From: Dasypus novemcinctus
Taxonomy: Eukaryota > Chordata > Mammalia > Cingulata > Dasypodidae
Reading direction: 5' to 3'
DNA length: 64,000 nucleotides
NCBI RefSeq assembly: GCF_030445035.2
Contig: NC_080696.1
Location: 25,309,661 to 25,373,660, forward strand
A program made the translations under genes and the position numbers. Below, piece by piece: positions 10,721 through 21,609 of the stretch. The notes below the pieces were generated by a model. It was given only the letters and a program-made list of their open reading frames with translations. It did not search any database and was not told the DNA's origin. Positions within the stretch are counted from its first letter, which is position 1. The number at the start of each line of letters is the position of its first letter.

Positions 10721-12971
10721 AATAGTCCTCACTCCACAAGTCAGGGATCCAATACTGGTATTCTGCCCATTACTGTATATGTCTATTTCTATTATGCATT
10801 CTGGAACTGGGAAAATAACCACAGAATGGGTCTAGAGACTCACTGAATCCACTGTGAGATGGGCCTGAGCTAAGATTCCATCAATCAAATTACCTCCATA
10901 AGCCCCTACTGTGATTGGTGGACAACAGTGATGTTTCAGGTCTCCTGGAATTCATGTCATTTCTGAGCCAATGTGTAATAATCTCCAAAATGCCTGATCA
11001 TTTCCTTCATCCCAGTGCTCAGTTACTCTGGTAAATGCTGTAGGTTTCATTGGGTAAAGATGGTTGATAGATTCAGAGTACAGATTTTTGACATTTAAAA
11101 GGACCCTTCCCCTAAGGTTCCTAGATTTCTCATTCAAGGTGTTCTGGGTCTGGGGACTATCTCAACTCTGGGCATTGATTAGTGTTCATGATTCTGTGTC
11201 TCTGTAATTTGATTTAGGGCTTTGATCACATGACATAGATTTCCTCTGTTTATACAGATGCAGAATAAAATTGGTAGACTCCCCCTCTATTTCATCTCTA
11301 GGTACCTCACAATCTATTAGCCAATTCCATAACTCTAGCTACTCAGACTATTTTCAGTGCTACTTTGAATCTGTCTTTCATTACAGTAGTCACACCTATC
11401 TTGCATTTGATAATTAACTACTGATTCTTCACTTTCACCAAACTGAGTTCCAATCAACCTCATAATGTGTAAGGATTCTAAATCCATCACAGCCCCCACT
11501 ACAGTAATAGCTGGATTACTGAGAAGGGCAACTACAGTGATCCTCAGTGAAGATAGAGTTACTCTTACAAGTTTATTCCTCACAGTCCTGGTAAAAGGAA
11601 TGTCCTTTGTACTTTCATAGGGTGGATGAACAGGTCTTAAATGGTAAATCCATTCTACCATTCCAATTACTCTAAGCCTTTAAATCCCCTCTTCTACTGT
11701 ATATTAGGCAAATTGGCCCTTCCAATCTCAGACATGTGAGGTCCTCTTTAGTTCATGTTTTGGTCACCTGAACAAAATGTAAGAGCAATTTCTTACCCTC
11801 CAAGCTACAGTGTTGAATAGAGAATTTATGCTCAGTGGGCCCATATCAATAAATTCAGTGTGATTCCAATTTATATTCCTTTCACCAGTATCCCATACTT
11901 TAGTATCCATTCCCACAGATATTGCCAATTTTTTTTCTATATAAGTTAGAAAACTCACGCAGTTCTTTCAAAATATAGCATACTTCCTCATGGATCACAC
12001 TTGGTATTTCACCTCTGGGACTTGTTATGATTTAGTCTAGTAATAGGTCTTGAAGAAAGGTGGGTGATGGAGGTGGGTAAGTAGAAGAACTAGAAATGTC
12101 TTGAAAGCTAGTGACCTCGGGGCATTCCTTTGCATTTCTGGTGAGACAGGATTAACCATTTCAGGCAAGTGTTGGAAGGCAGATTGTTCACGGCAGGCCA
12201 GAGGCTGGGCAGTGCATGCTGGAGTTTGGCTGGTACCCACCTCAGAGCTGGAAGTAGGTCCAAAATCCTGGGGCAAGCTGGAGATTGGATAAGACAAGGT
12301 TGACAAGATATGGTCTCAAAAGGGCAGCCCATTGTAGGTTTATCTGGTAAAGGATCAGCCAAATTTAGGTTAACAATGCCCCCACCAATATTATCATCAT
12401 CCCATATATCTCCACCCCAATACTCAGGGCTCCACTCCTTTCAAATCCATGCCTTCACCTTAACTGTGGAAATCCTGCGCAGTTCAAATTTTAGTTTCCT
12501 TTGTAACTCTGCTATTCATACAATGGGAGTCTGAGATTGGTTCTCAGATATCTCAAGCCTGTGGTTGCAGGAAAAAAGGATTTTCTGTCAGAGTGCACAT
12601 AGAAATTTTCACATTATTCATGCTGCATTTGAGTTACAAATATGATGTCTTTAGCTCATCTCTTCCTTTTATAACTGTTTCCAGAGTATCTAGAAAGAGT
12701 TAGCCAACATCATTATAACTCTTGACTCCATAAATCTCTGCTGCGTTGCTGAAAGCACTCTCACCCAGATTCTTGCCTTTTGTAACCATGGAAGTAGGGG
12801 ATTCCAGTGATGATAATTTGAGTATCATCATTGCCAACTTAGGCCATGGAATTTTAGTGACCTCTTCATTAATGGAAATGGAGTCATTAGTGCTCTTGAG
12901 CCCAATTAAAACAGCCCCTTTCATGTCTCTCAGAACCACCACAGAAATTTCATATTTAAGATTTTCCTCAA
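10721..12971 (-). pseudogene. ERV-L gag (and pro) remnants
   Basis: Region between the 5' LTR and RT on the minus strand. Open pieces at 12700-12990, 11335-11661 and 10952-11137 have weak ERV-L gag character by position and composition. One carries a Cys pair (CDYC at about 11390) but no complete zinc knuckle. I cannot place a protease active site. The assignment rests mainly on position within the provirus. Confidence 0.5.
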
Positions 12972-12989
12972 TGACCCTTACCAGTACCA
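12972..12989 (-). other. ERV-L primer binding site (likely tRNA-Leu type)
   Basis: Three bases inside the 5' LTR the minus strand reads TGGTACTGGTAAGGGTCA. ERV-L elements typically use a Leu-type primer site beginning TGGT; this one is decayed, so the tRNA assignment is tentative. Confidence 0.5.
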
Positions 12990-12992
12990 AAC

Positions 12993-13362
12993 TGTATTAG
13001 TCAGGATTTTCTAGGGAAACAGAATTAAAAGGAGATATCTGTAAATAGTATGGCATTTTATAACAGTCTCTCACACAACCATGGGAATGCAAAAGTCCAG
13101 GTTCCACAGGCATGTTGCAACCCACAAGCTGGCATAGTCCCTCTGAATGATGAAATCACTTCCCCTTTGAAGGCCTTCAACAGATTGGATAAGTCACACA
13201 TTGCTGAAGACAATCTCCCTGGTTGATGTAGATATAATCAGCCATCTATGCAGTAAACTCACTGATGACTAAAGCCCATAATTGTGTTTACAATTACCCA
13301 AGTGCTTGCTTGATTTAACAGCTGGGCACAATTACCTGGCCAAGTGGACACATTAGCTGAAA
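12993..13362 (-). repeat. ERV-L 5' LTR
   Basis: Direct-repeat partner of 4018-4461. The inner end TGTATTAGTC abuts the primer-site remnant. The outer end is decayed around 13355-13365, where LINE-1 sequence resumes. Confidence 0.7.
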
Positions 13363-13368
13363 TATAAT

Positions 13369-13555
13369 GCTGAGGGATGTCAATTTTATTAATCTTTTCA
13401 AAGAACCAGATTTTGGCTTTATAATTTTTCAGTTTTTTATTCTCAAATTCATTTAATTCTACTCTAATCTTTGTTATTTCCTCCCTTATGCTTGTTTTGG
13501 AATTAAGTTGTTGTTATATTTCCAGTTACTTCAGGTGAGCAGTTAAGTCATTTTA
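13369..13555 (-). mobile_element. Old LINE-1, piece 2 (ORF2 linker)
   Basis: The minus strand continues the ORF2 sequence of piece 1 (3310-4017) exactly where the ERV-L interrupted it, around the TTCTTTGAAAAGATTAATAAA motif of LINE-1. The piece then stops at the poly(T) of the next LINE-1. Confidence 0.7.
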
Positions 13556-16500
13556 GCACTTTTTTCATTTTTCAATTTTTAAAATTTTTTATTGAAGTAT
13601 ATCATGCATACATGAACACACATAAACAATACATGTATAGTAAAGATTGTGAATTTACAAAATAAACATGCATAACATCACACGGGGATCTCATACACCA
13701 CCCCTCCAACTCTTTGCATGTTGTGAAACCTTTGTTACAAACTATGCAAGAGCATCATCAAAATATTACTACCAACTATAGTCCTTATCTTATATTTGGT
13801 GTAATTTCCTCCCAACCCATACTATTTTTTAAAAAATATATTTTGTTACAGATATTGTGAACTTGCAAAACAATCATACAGATATGCAGATTTCCCATAC
13901 AACTCTACATCCTTATGGAACAGTTGTTACAGATTATGAGACAATATTATTAGACTATTACCACCAATCATGGTCCATAGTATACATTTGGCACACTTTT
14001 TCCATATACCTCCATTATCAACACAGTACAGCATAGGCATTGATGCAAGAATATTATAGTATTGCTGTTAACCACAGTCTAAAGGTCAACCAATTGTAGT
14101 TTTCCCATGCTTCCCCATATTCCCATCACCCTGCAATAGTGATGTACATCTGCTCTAGCTGACAGAAAGACTAGCTTGCATTTGTACCCTTAACCAAAAT
14201 TCTCAACTGCCTCTAGATTCACTGTGTTATTCACTCCCTAGATTGTTCTTTACCTTTCTTTCTATTCACACTTACTTTCCCAGACTACCTTTTTCAGCCA
14301 CAATCCCCTTTGTAAACCAGTTGTTACTCACTATAACGTGTTACTATCAACTCTATCCATCTCCACACTTTTACAATCAAGTTAATTAAAACTTCTACAT
14401 GCATTAAGCACTCATAGTTCTTCACAGTCCTCCTCTTATCTCTTAATAACCTATACTCTAGGTTATAATGCCATGTGTTTATTATTTGTATTTAGTTCAT
14501 ATTAATGATACCATGCAATATTTGTCCTTTTGTGTCTGGCTTACTTCATTTAGTATAATGTCTTCAATAGTCATCCATGCTATCACATATGTCCCAATTT
14601 CATTTCTTCTTTCTACAGCATAGTATTCCTTTCTATGTATATAACACATTTTATCCATTCATTGATGGATGGACACTTTGGTTGTTCCCATCTTTTGGCA
14701 ATAGTGAACAATGCCACAATGAATATTGATGTGTAGATGTCTGTTCATGTCATAGTTTTTAGTTCTCCTGGATATATTCCTAGTAGAGGAATTACTGGAT
14801 CATATGGTAGTTCTATATTTAGCTTCCTGAGGAACTGTCACACTGTCTTCCACAGAGGCTGCGCCATTTTACACTTCCACCACCAGTGAAGGGGTGTTCC
14901 TATTTCTCCCCATCTTCTTCAGCACTTACTGTGTCTGTTTTTTTTAAAATAATGGCCATTCTATATGGTGTTAGATGATATCTCATTGTTGTTTTAATTT
15001 GCATTTCCCTAATAACTAATTATATGGAGGATTTTTTCATATGCTTTCTGGCTATTTGTATTTCCTCTTTGGAGAAATGTCTATTTAAATCTTTTGCCCA
15101 TTTCTTTAACTGGATTGCTTGCTCCTTTATTGTTGAGTTGTATGATCTATTTATAAAGAATGGAAATCAAACCCTTATCTGATAAGTGGTTTCCAAATAT
15201 TTTCTCCCATTGACTGGGCTGCCTTTTTAACCTTCTTTATGAAGTCCTTTGAATCACAGAAATGTTTAAGTTTGAGGAGGTTCCATTTATCCATGTTTCT
15301 TTTTTTTTTTTTAAAAGATTTATTTATTTATTTAATTCCCCCCCCCCCCCCCCGGTTGTCTGTTCTTGGTGTCTGTTTGCTGCGTCTTGTTTCTTTGTCC
15401 GCTTCTGTTGTCGTCAGTGGCACGGGAAGTGTGGGCGGTGCCATTCCCGGGCAGGCTGCACCCTCCCTTCACGCTGGGCGGCTCTCCTCACCGGCGCACT
15501 CCCTGCGCGTGGGGCCTCCCCACGCGGGGGACACTCCTGCGTGGCAGGGCACTCCCCGCGTGCATCAGCACTGCACATGGCCAGCTGCACACAGGCCAAG
15601 GAGGCCCGGGGTTCAAACCATGGACCTCCCATATGGTAGATGGATGCCCTAACCACTGGGCCAAAGTCCGTTTCCCTATCCATGTTTCTTTCATCACTTG
15701 TGCCTTTGGTGCAAGGTTTAAGAATCTACCACTTACCACCAGGCCTTGAAGATGTTTCCCTACATTTTCTTCTAGGAACTTTAATGTACTTCCTTTTACA
15801 TTTAGGTCTTTGATCCATTTTGAGTTAATTTTTGTATAAGGTGTGAGATAGGGGTCTTCTTTCTTTCTTTTGGCTATGGACTCCCAGTTCTCCCAACACC
15901 ATTTGTTGAATACACTGTTTGGCCCCAACTGGGAGGCTTGACAGGCTTGTCAAAAATCACTTGGCCATAAATGTGAGGGTCTGTTTCTGAACCATCATTT
16001 TGGTTCCATTGGTCTATTTATCTATTTTTATGCCACTATCACACTGTTTTTACCACTGTAGCTAGGTAATATGATTTAAAGTCTGGAAGTGAGAGTCCTC
16101 CAACTTCACTTTTCCTTTTTAAAATGTTTCTGACTATTGGGGGCCTCTTACCCTTCCAGATAAATTTGATAATTGTGTTTTCAATTTACTTAAAAATGTT
16201 GAATTTGTATATCAATTTGGGTAGCATTGCCATCTTAATGATATTTAGTCTTCTAATCCATGAGCATAGAATGTTCTTCCAATTATTTAAAGGTCTTTTT
16301 TAGTTTCTTTTAGCAGTGCATTATAGTTTTCTGAATACAAGTGCTTTGCACTTTTGGTTAAGTTCATTCCTAATTGTTTGATTCTTTTAGTTGCTATTGC
16401 AAATGGAATTTTTTTCCTGACTTCCCCTCAGTTTGTGCATTATTAGTGTATACAAACACCACTCAATTTTGCATACTTATCTTGTATCCTGACACTCTAC

Positions 16501-17511
16501 TGAAATCATTTATAAGCACCAGCAGCTTTGTTGTAGATTTTTTGGGACTTTCTATATATACAACCATATCATCTGTGAATAGTAAAAGTTTTAATCTTCC
16601 TTTCCAATTTGAATGACCTTTATTTCTTTTTCTTGCCTGATTGCTCTCGCTAGAATCTCTACCACTATATTGATCAACAGTGCTGACAGTCAGCATCCTT
16701 GTCTTCTCCCTGATCTCAGCAGAAAAGCTTTTAGTCTTTAACCATTGAGTACATTGTTAGCTGTGGGTTTTTCATATATGGCCTTTATCAAGTTGAGAAA
16801 GTTTCCTTCAATTCCTATTTTTTGTAGTATTTTTTAACAAGAAAGGATGCTGTACTTTGTCAAATGCCTTTTCTGCATCAATTGATAAGAAGATGTTATT
16901 TTTCTTCCTTGATTTATTAATGTGATGTATTATGCTGATTGATTTTCTTGTGTTGAACCAGCCTTGCATGCTTGGTATAAAACCTACTTGAGTCATGATG
17001 GATAATTCTTTCAATGTGTTGTTGGATTTGATTAGCAAGTATTTTTTTTAAGGATTTTTGCATCTGTATTCATTAGAAAAATGGGTCTGTAATTTTCTTT
17101 TTTTGTAATATCTTTATCTGGCTTTGGTAGTAGGTTGACATTGGCTTCAAAGAATGAGTTTGGTAGTTTTCTTTCTTGTTCAAATTTTTGGAAGAGCTTT
17201 AGGAAGATTGGTATTAAATCTTCTTTGAATGCTGGGTAGAACTCACCAGTGAAACTGTCTAACCTGGCTTTTTCATTTTGGGGAGCTGTTTGATGACTGT
17301 TTCAATCTCTTTACTTATGATTTTTTTTTTTATGAGGTCTTCAATATCTTCTAGCATCAGTGTAGGTTGTTTGTACATTCCTAGGAATTTTTCCATTTCA
17401 TCTACGTTGTCTAGTTTTTTAGCCTAAAGTTGTTCATAGTATCCTCTTATGATCTCCCTTATTTCTGAGGGGTCAGTAGTGAGGTTCCCCTTTTCATTTT
17501 TTATTTCATTT
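13556..17511 (-). mobile_element. Younger LINE-1, 3' half (ORF2 RT to poly-A)
   Basis: This is a minus-strand LINE-1. The T-rich start (13556-13590) is its poly(A) tail, followed by 3' UTR to about 14500, the ORF2 C-terminal region (14500-15290 and 15691-16400) and reverse transcriptase. In 16808-17038 it encodes [11 protein letters not shown] and [13 protein letters not shown], and at 16463-16696 FTDDMVVY, where the usual motif is F/YADD, so even the catalytic box has changed. It is interrupted by a DAS SINE and by ERV-1 at 17512, and continues at 29346. Stops show it is dead. Confidence 0.85.
15303..15677 (-). repeat. DAS-type SINE (armadillo)
   Basis: Minus-strand copy with its tRNA-like head at the right (CCTCCCATATGGTAGATGG, then AACCACTGGGCCAAAGTCCG on the plus strand) and an A/T-rich tail at the left beside a long C run, the complement of the G run of the family. 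The 13-bp duplication ATCCATGTTTCTT occurs at 15289-15301 and 15678-15690. It interrupts ORF2 of the younger LINE-1. High CpG content and good match to the other copies suggest a relatively recent insertion. Confidence 0.9.
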
Positions 17512-17517
17512 ATTTGC

Positions 17518-17610
17518 TGTTGGAAACTGAGGCACAGTTATCTCACAAGGAGAGATTTGCTGTTTCCATGGCTAAGCTTGCAACTTAAGGAATATGGTAC
17601 ATAAATCAGA
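17518..17610 (+). repeat. Inverted U3 fragment at the left end of ERV-1
   Basis: These 93 bases begin TGTTGGAAACTGAGGCAC, which is the U3 start of the ERV-1 LTR in plus orientation, while the adjoining LTR at 17611 is in minus orientation. It matches the reverse complement of about 17940-18033 and of 29250-29339 with substitutions. The target duplication ATTTGC directly precedes it, so this fragment was already part of the integrated element. Confidence 0.8.
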
Positions 17611-18033
17611 TGTTGGAGATTTGGACCAGAAGGGTATTGGGAATGAAAGAAAGAGAAAGAGGAAAGAGAAAGAAAGAGAAAGAAAGAATGAGAGAGCTGG
17701 GATCAGGGGGTCTGTGAGTAGAGACTCATCAGACAACTTTATTGTTCACAAGGGGCTCCATATATACCCCAGTCCATGTGGGTAGAAGCAACAACATGCA
17801 GTTAACAATCAACATTACTCATAGTCTAAGGAATTAAAAAACTTTTATCTCAAGGTACAAAGTTTAAGTGTTCTATTTACTACACAAATGTTATCTGCTC
17901 ATTTTTCTTTCAGTCTTCACAGCTTTATCCTGTTTGCCAGGGAACTCTTAATTACTGCATTCTTCAGGTTGTGCACATAGCATGGAAACAGCAAATCTCT
18001 CCTTGTGAGATCACGGTGCCTCAGTTTCCAACA
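17611..18033 (-). repeat. ERV-1 3' LTR
   Basis: 423 bp, TGTTGG...CCAACA. On the minus strand it shows a TATA-like GGGTATATATGG (17757-17771 on plus coordinates) upstream of AATAAA (17738-17743). It contains a short purine-rich (GAAA)-type seed at about 17645-17695. It matches the 5' LTR flanks around the ERV-2 insertion. Confidence 0.85.
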
Positions 18034-18052
18034 TTTCCCCCTTTTTGTTTTA
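18034..18052 (-). other. ERV-1 polypurine tract
   Basis: The minus strand reads AAAACAAAAAGGGGGAAA directly against the 3' LTR start TGTTGG, as required for plus-strand priming in reverse transcription. Confidence 0.75.
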
Positions 18053-18219
18053 GTCAAGGTGACTGTGCCTGTCTTAGGCTGCCCTCCTCTGAGAGTCTTA
18101 CCCATCATTGACTACCAGCCAAGCTCTTTGACTAGGGGAAGTTATTGAAGTGCTTTTGCTAGAACCAGATTATTTGCATGTCCCATGGCTGTTATGCTTT
18201 GCAATTTTCTTCAATAGCA

Positions 18220-18759
18220 CTATCCAGCACAGGTGAGAATCATGAGCAACAGAAAAAATATGATTAGCCCTATTCCTAAAGCTGACAGGAAATGCTGTGA
18301 TTTCCACCAATTAATTGTTTTAAATTTTGTAATATGTGAAATCATAGCTGAGAAAATATCCTTATCATTGGCTACATGAATTTGATTTTGAGACATTTCT
18401 AATATTTTCCTCTGTAATTCAATTATTTCCAGAGAGATATTACTTTTATGGCCTAACAAATGATTCTTATTTTTTTTCCATTCTATATCAGACGAATTAT
18501 AGGCAAGAGGAGTAATACAAAAGTTGCTTTCATTCCAATCACATTTCAATCCCCTTAACAAATTTAAATTATACAATTGATCTCCAAAATGCAAAACAGC
18601 TGATTCTAAATCATTAACCCTATTATCAATGTGCTCTTGGCTATGCCACAAATTACTAGCATTTTTATGCCAATCATGCACATATTGTTGAGTCTGAACA
18701 GTCTCATGCAAAGTGACAGCAGCAGTTGCAGCAGCTGTAATGATTCCAATTAGTTCCAT
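18220..18759 (-). pseudogene. ERV-1 env transmembrane subunit (beta type)
   Basis: A 179-codon open frame on the minus strand. It starts in the alanine-rich fusion-peptide region (ITAAATAAVTLHETVQ), continues through a heptad-like helix (residues about 15-65, with NLWHSQEHIDNRVNDLE), the CDWNESNFCITP cysteine pair typical of betaretrovirus/HML-type TM rather than the CX6CC of gamma types, and ends with a membrane span (about residues 155-176, rich in I/L/F). The open frame is intact from fusion region to membrane anchor, although the surface subunit upstream is broken. The final cytoplasmic tail is very short. Confidence 0.8.
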
Positions 18760-18779
18760 TATACTAATTATTAGGAGTC

Positions 18780-18820
18780 CAACTATAATTAGTATAGTAT
18801 ACTAATTATACTAATTATTA
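18780..18820. repeat. Short local duplication ACTAATTAT
   Basis: The words ATACTAATTATTAGGAG and TATAATTAGTATA recur within 18758-18823, a small local duplication/palindrome inside ERV-1 env. Confidence 0.6.
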
Positions 18821-18829
18821 GGAGAAGAT

Positions 18830-19880
18830 CTTTTAGTCCATTTCAGTATTTCTTGTGCCATGTGGAGCAATAGCTAACTTTCAGGTGATGACTGCCATAT
18901 TCAGTTCATTTGGATGGGAATCCATATACCTTGTCATCTTCTGGCCATTGTGATAGTGTCTCCATCCTGCAACACACTCTCTGACAGACATGTATACAAG
19001 GCACCATTTTTGTAAAACAAGGCATTATCTTTTATAGTTATTTTTCCAGTAATGAATACAAAAGGATCCCTGACACATGCTTTCATTTGATAGGTTTGAT
19101 TTAATTGTAGATATTGACCTGTTTGACTAATTACCAATCCATTCATAAGTAGGGTTAATTCCAAGAAATACTTTCCATAAGTTTTTATGTATATTAAGAT
19201 TATAGGTGTCATTAATCCATGGTGTTGGTAGCCATTTTCCTTTACATTTCCAAATAGTAAAATTGTTAGTATATACCACTTGTTCACCCAAGAATAGAGA
19301 TTCTGACAAAAAGATATTGCATATTACTAACTTGTTGACCCTTGTTGTTATGTCCATACTGTATAAATCTGCCATTATATTCTTTGGGGGTCTCCACAGG
19401 AATACTTTCCCATGCTATTCCCTAGGAATCATTAAAAATGACAAATCTTCTTCCTATATGGCATTCCTGCCATCCCTCTTTCTTTTCAGGTTTTTGGGGT
19501 GGACCATTATAATTTTGCTTTTTAGTTATGAAAGAGTTATATGAGGGAAACAAAATAATTAATAATTTGGTACCATTACTTATCATGATAACATAGTCTG
19601 ATTTTTTGTTTGCATGCAAGAGGGACTTTTTCCAATACATAATGGTCTATGATCAAAAGGAAGGGTATAGATTATATATTTTCTTCCCTTCTTCATCAGG
19701 TTTTAAGGGTAGTCTGTCATCTATAGGCCCAGGAAACACATGTGTTTTATTCAAAAATACAGGAAATTATGGGTCTCTCCATGTTAGAGTACGTTCTAGA
19801 GGTAGGTTAGGAATATATACCCAATAAGTATGATTTTCACGTGCATGACCCAGAGTTACCATTAACATGATCAGGTGGAG
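18830..19880 (-). pseudogene. ERV-1 env surface subunit, broken
   Basis: Minus-strand pieces at 18934-19287 (contains CVRDPFVFITG and an LDDGD-like end), 19127-19375 and 19422-19640 are in different frames and separated by stops. They lie in env order upstream of the TM piece, and their motifs resemble betaretrovirus/HML-type SU. Not translatable as one protein. Confidence 0.65.
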
Positions 19881-19932
19881 AAATCATAGTCAAAATTCTC
19901 TTTCTTCTCTATCTGCAGTTTAATCCATTGAG

Positions 19933-20460
19933 CTAGCAGCCAAATTTATTCCCTGTCTTCTGTAATGACAAGAGCATATCCTCGCCTGCATACTTTAACC
20001 TTTCCCTTTTAAGAAGTGTTAGTACATCTTTCCAATATATTGGCTGATATTCAGCTGAGTCACACAATACCTTTTCTTTATAGTTATTCAATGCATAATG
20101 CCATTCAGCAGGCATTATTGAATCATATACATTAAGGAAATTTAAAATGAATAAAGCTTTTGCCAGTTGGTCCTTTGGTACCATAATGCCATCATCTTCC
20201 TCTGATTGTAAAGGATCTAAGGTGGCAACAATTTGCTGGCACAAGGCCCACACAGATAAAGGAATGGATTCCACTTTCTGATATGCTGTTTGTAAAGCTT
20301 TCTTTACACATTTCCAGTGTTTTGAACTTAGAAATTACATCCCTGAGGCTGAAACCAACCACAATGCTTTTATATTAAAGCAAACAATTCTATTAACTCA
20401 CAACTTTTTATAGGCACCCCACTAGCTTTCAACAAGGTTTTAACACTTGCAAATGTTCTT
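19933..20460 (-). pseudogene. ERV-1 gag matrix remnant
   Basis: The minus strand from about 20460 to 20280 reads a matrix-like helix region with ASGVPIKSCELIELF and CGWFQPQG, and 19933-20274 (113 codons) continues with IPLSVWALCQQIVATLDPLQ, which fits the end of betaretroviral MA. At least one stop and one frame change occur between them. Env sequence begins only about 60-100 bases downstream, so capsid to polymerase has been lost. Confidence 0.65.
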
Positions 20461-20511
20461 CCACACATCCAGTTTGATTATCCATTACCCTGATGACTTC
20501 ACAGAAAATGT

Positions 20512-20519
20512 TACTTACC
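20512..20519 (-). promoter_or_regulatory. ERV-1 leader splice donor
   Basis: The minus strand reads TTTTAG|GTAAGTAAC, a near-consensus 5' splice site between the primer site and gag, in the position used to splice env mRNA. Confidence 0.6.
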
Positions 20520-20625
20520 TAAAAGAAGACTCAAGTCACACTGCTTTGGATGTCACATACAACCCTCGACAAGGTCTTTTCTGTGGTTCCTAATACTGAT
20601 TTGGAAGACTCACTGACTTCTTCAG

Positions 20626-20643
20626 GCCCCACTTTGGGTGCCA
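20626..20643 (-). other. ERV-1 primer binding site (tRNA-Lys-like)
   Basis: Two bases after the 5' LTR end the minus strand reads TGGCACCCAAAGTGGGGC, close to the Lys-1,2 type primer site used by many betaretroviruses. Confidence 0.75.
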
Positions 20644-20699
20644 GATGTTGGAGATTTGGACTAGAAGGGTATTGGGAATGAGAGAGAAAGGGGGAGAGT

Positions 20700-20951
<252 letters not shown>

Positions 20952-21079
20952 GAATATAGAATGAGAGAGCTGGGATCAGGATCAGGGAGTCTGTGAGTGG
21001 AGACTCATCAGACAACTTTATTGTTCACAAGGGACTCTATATATACCCCAGTCCATGTGGGTAGAAGCAGCAACAAGAA

Positions 21080-21085
21080 GTTAAC
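21080..21085. other. ERV-2 target-site duplication, left copy
   Basis: GTTAAC directly precedes the LTR; the second copy is at 29105-29110. Confidence 0.9.
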
Positions 21086-21482
21086 TGTTGCTGCCTCTCG
21101 CCACCCCTCCTCCCCTTTCCAGCCGTCGCTATCTTTCCCGCCAGTCCCGCCCATATTGCCAACGTACAATATGCCCTCTTCCCCGGTAACTGCTTACCTC
21201 GGGGCTGTCCATCAGCTTCAGCCTGTCCACTACTGCCCCGTAGCTAGCCCTCCTCCATCTTACTCCTCCCTCTCAACCCTATATAACCTAGTGCACTTCC
21301 ATAATAAAGCAGACCTGTTCTTGCGCTCAAGTGGTCTCTGTGGTTTTTTCCCCAACCGCGCGTCCCCCACGCCTGGAGAACCGGTACTCCCTTCGGGAGT
21401 ACCCCCCACCTGCGGTTCGGCAGGAGCGAGCCCCCCCTGACTCTTGGGCCTGAGCAAGGCTAAGCCCTCCAGCCCGACGGCA
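21086..21482 (+). repeat. ERV-2 5' LTR
   Basis: TGTTGCTGCC...GACGGCA, beginning TG and ending CA. It carries TATATAA (21280-21286) and AATAAA (21303-21308), close together, so R is expected to begin just after the TATA box. The 3' LTR at 28706-29104 matches along its full length. Confidence 0.93.
21280..21308 (+). promoter_or_regulatory. ERV-2 LTR TATA box and poly(A) signal
   Basis: TATATAA at 21280-21286 and AATAAA at 21303-21308. The same pair is at 28901-28907 and 28924-28929 in the 3' LTR, where the second element would end the transcript. Confidence 0.75.
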
Positions 21483-21484
21483 TT

Positions 21485-21502
21485 TGGCACCCGAATGTGG
21501 GG
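21485..21502 (+). other. ERV-2 primer binding site (Lys-like)
   Basis: TGGCACCCGAATGTGGGG, two bases after the LTR. It resembles the tRNA-Lys-1,2 site but with one extra G and two changes, so the exact primer is uncertain. Confidence 0.65.
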
Positions 21503-21568
21503 CTGCTCCTCCCCCGGCCCCTCTCTGCTGCTGCTGCTGCTGTGAATCGGACGGCTCATCCTCTTCTC

Positions 21569-21573
21569 CAGGT
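21569..21573 (+). promoter_or_regulatory. ERV-2 major splice donor candidate
   Basis: CTCCAG|GTAGGG in the leader, 38 bases before the gag start. It pairs logically with the env acceptor at 26590-26613. Confidence 0.6.
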
Positions 21574-21609
21574 AGGGACCCCTCGCCGTCATCCCGCCTC
21601 TATTTTAAC

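Larger units (their letters stand above)
4018..13362 (-). mobile_element. ERV-L-type provirus (two LTRs, gag and pol remnants)
   Basis: A minus-strand class III endogenous retrovirus. It has LTRs in direct orientation at 4018-4461 and 12993-about 13362, a primer-binding-site-like TGGTACTGG just inside the 5' LTR, and gag remnants, reverse transcriptase (YIDD), RNase H, integrase and dUTPase in that order on the minus strand. No env was seen, as is usual for ERV-L. Flanks ATAAG (4013-4017) and ATAAT (13364-13368) could be a 5-bp target duplication with one change. It lies inside an old LINE-1 and is interrupted by a LINE-1 tail at 6054-8915. All genes are broken by stops and frame changes. Confidence 0.8.

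Noticed and set aside
12037-12534. Several overlapping frames on both strands near 12.1-12.5 kb
   Set aside because: They fall in the ERV-L gag region and show no recognisable host-gene motif. Too short and mutually overlapping.
4018-13362. The two ~400-bp repeats first looked like unrelated dispersed repeats
   Set aside because: They are in the same orientation, flank ERV-L genes, abut a primer-site-like sequence, and are bounded by one split LINE-1, so they are better explained as the provirus LTRs.
15239-15928. Cluster of 89-146 codon frames on both strands
   Set aside because: They span the GC-rich DAS SINE and adjoining LINE-1 and have no consistent protein features.
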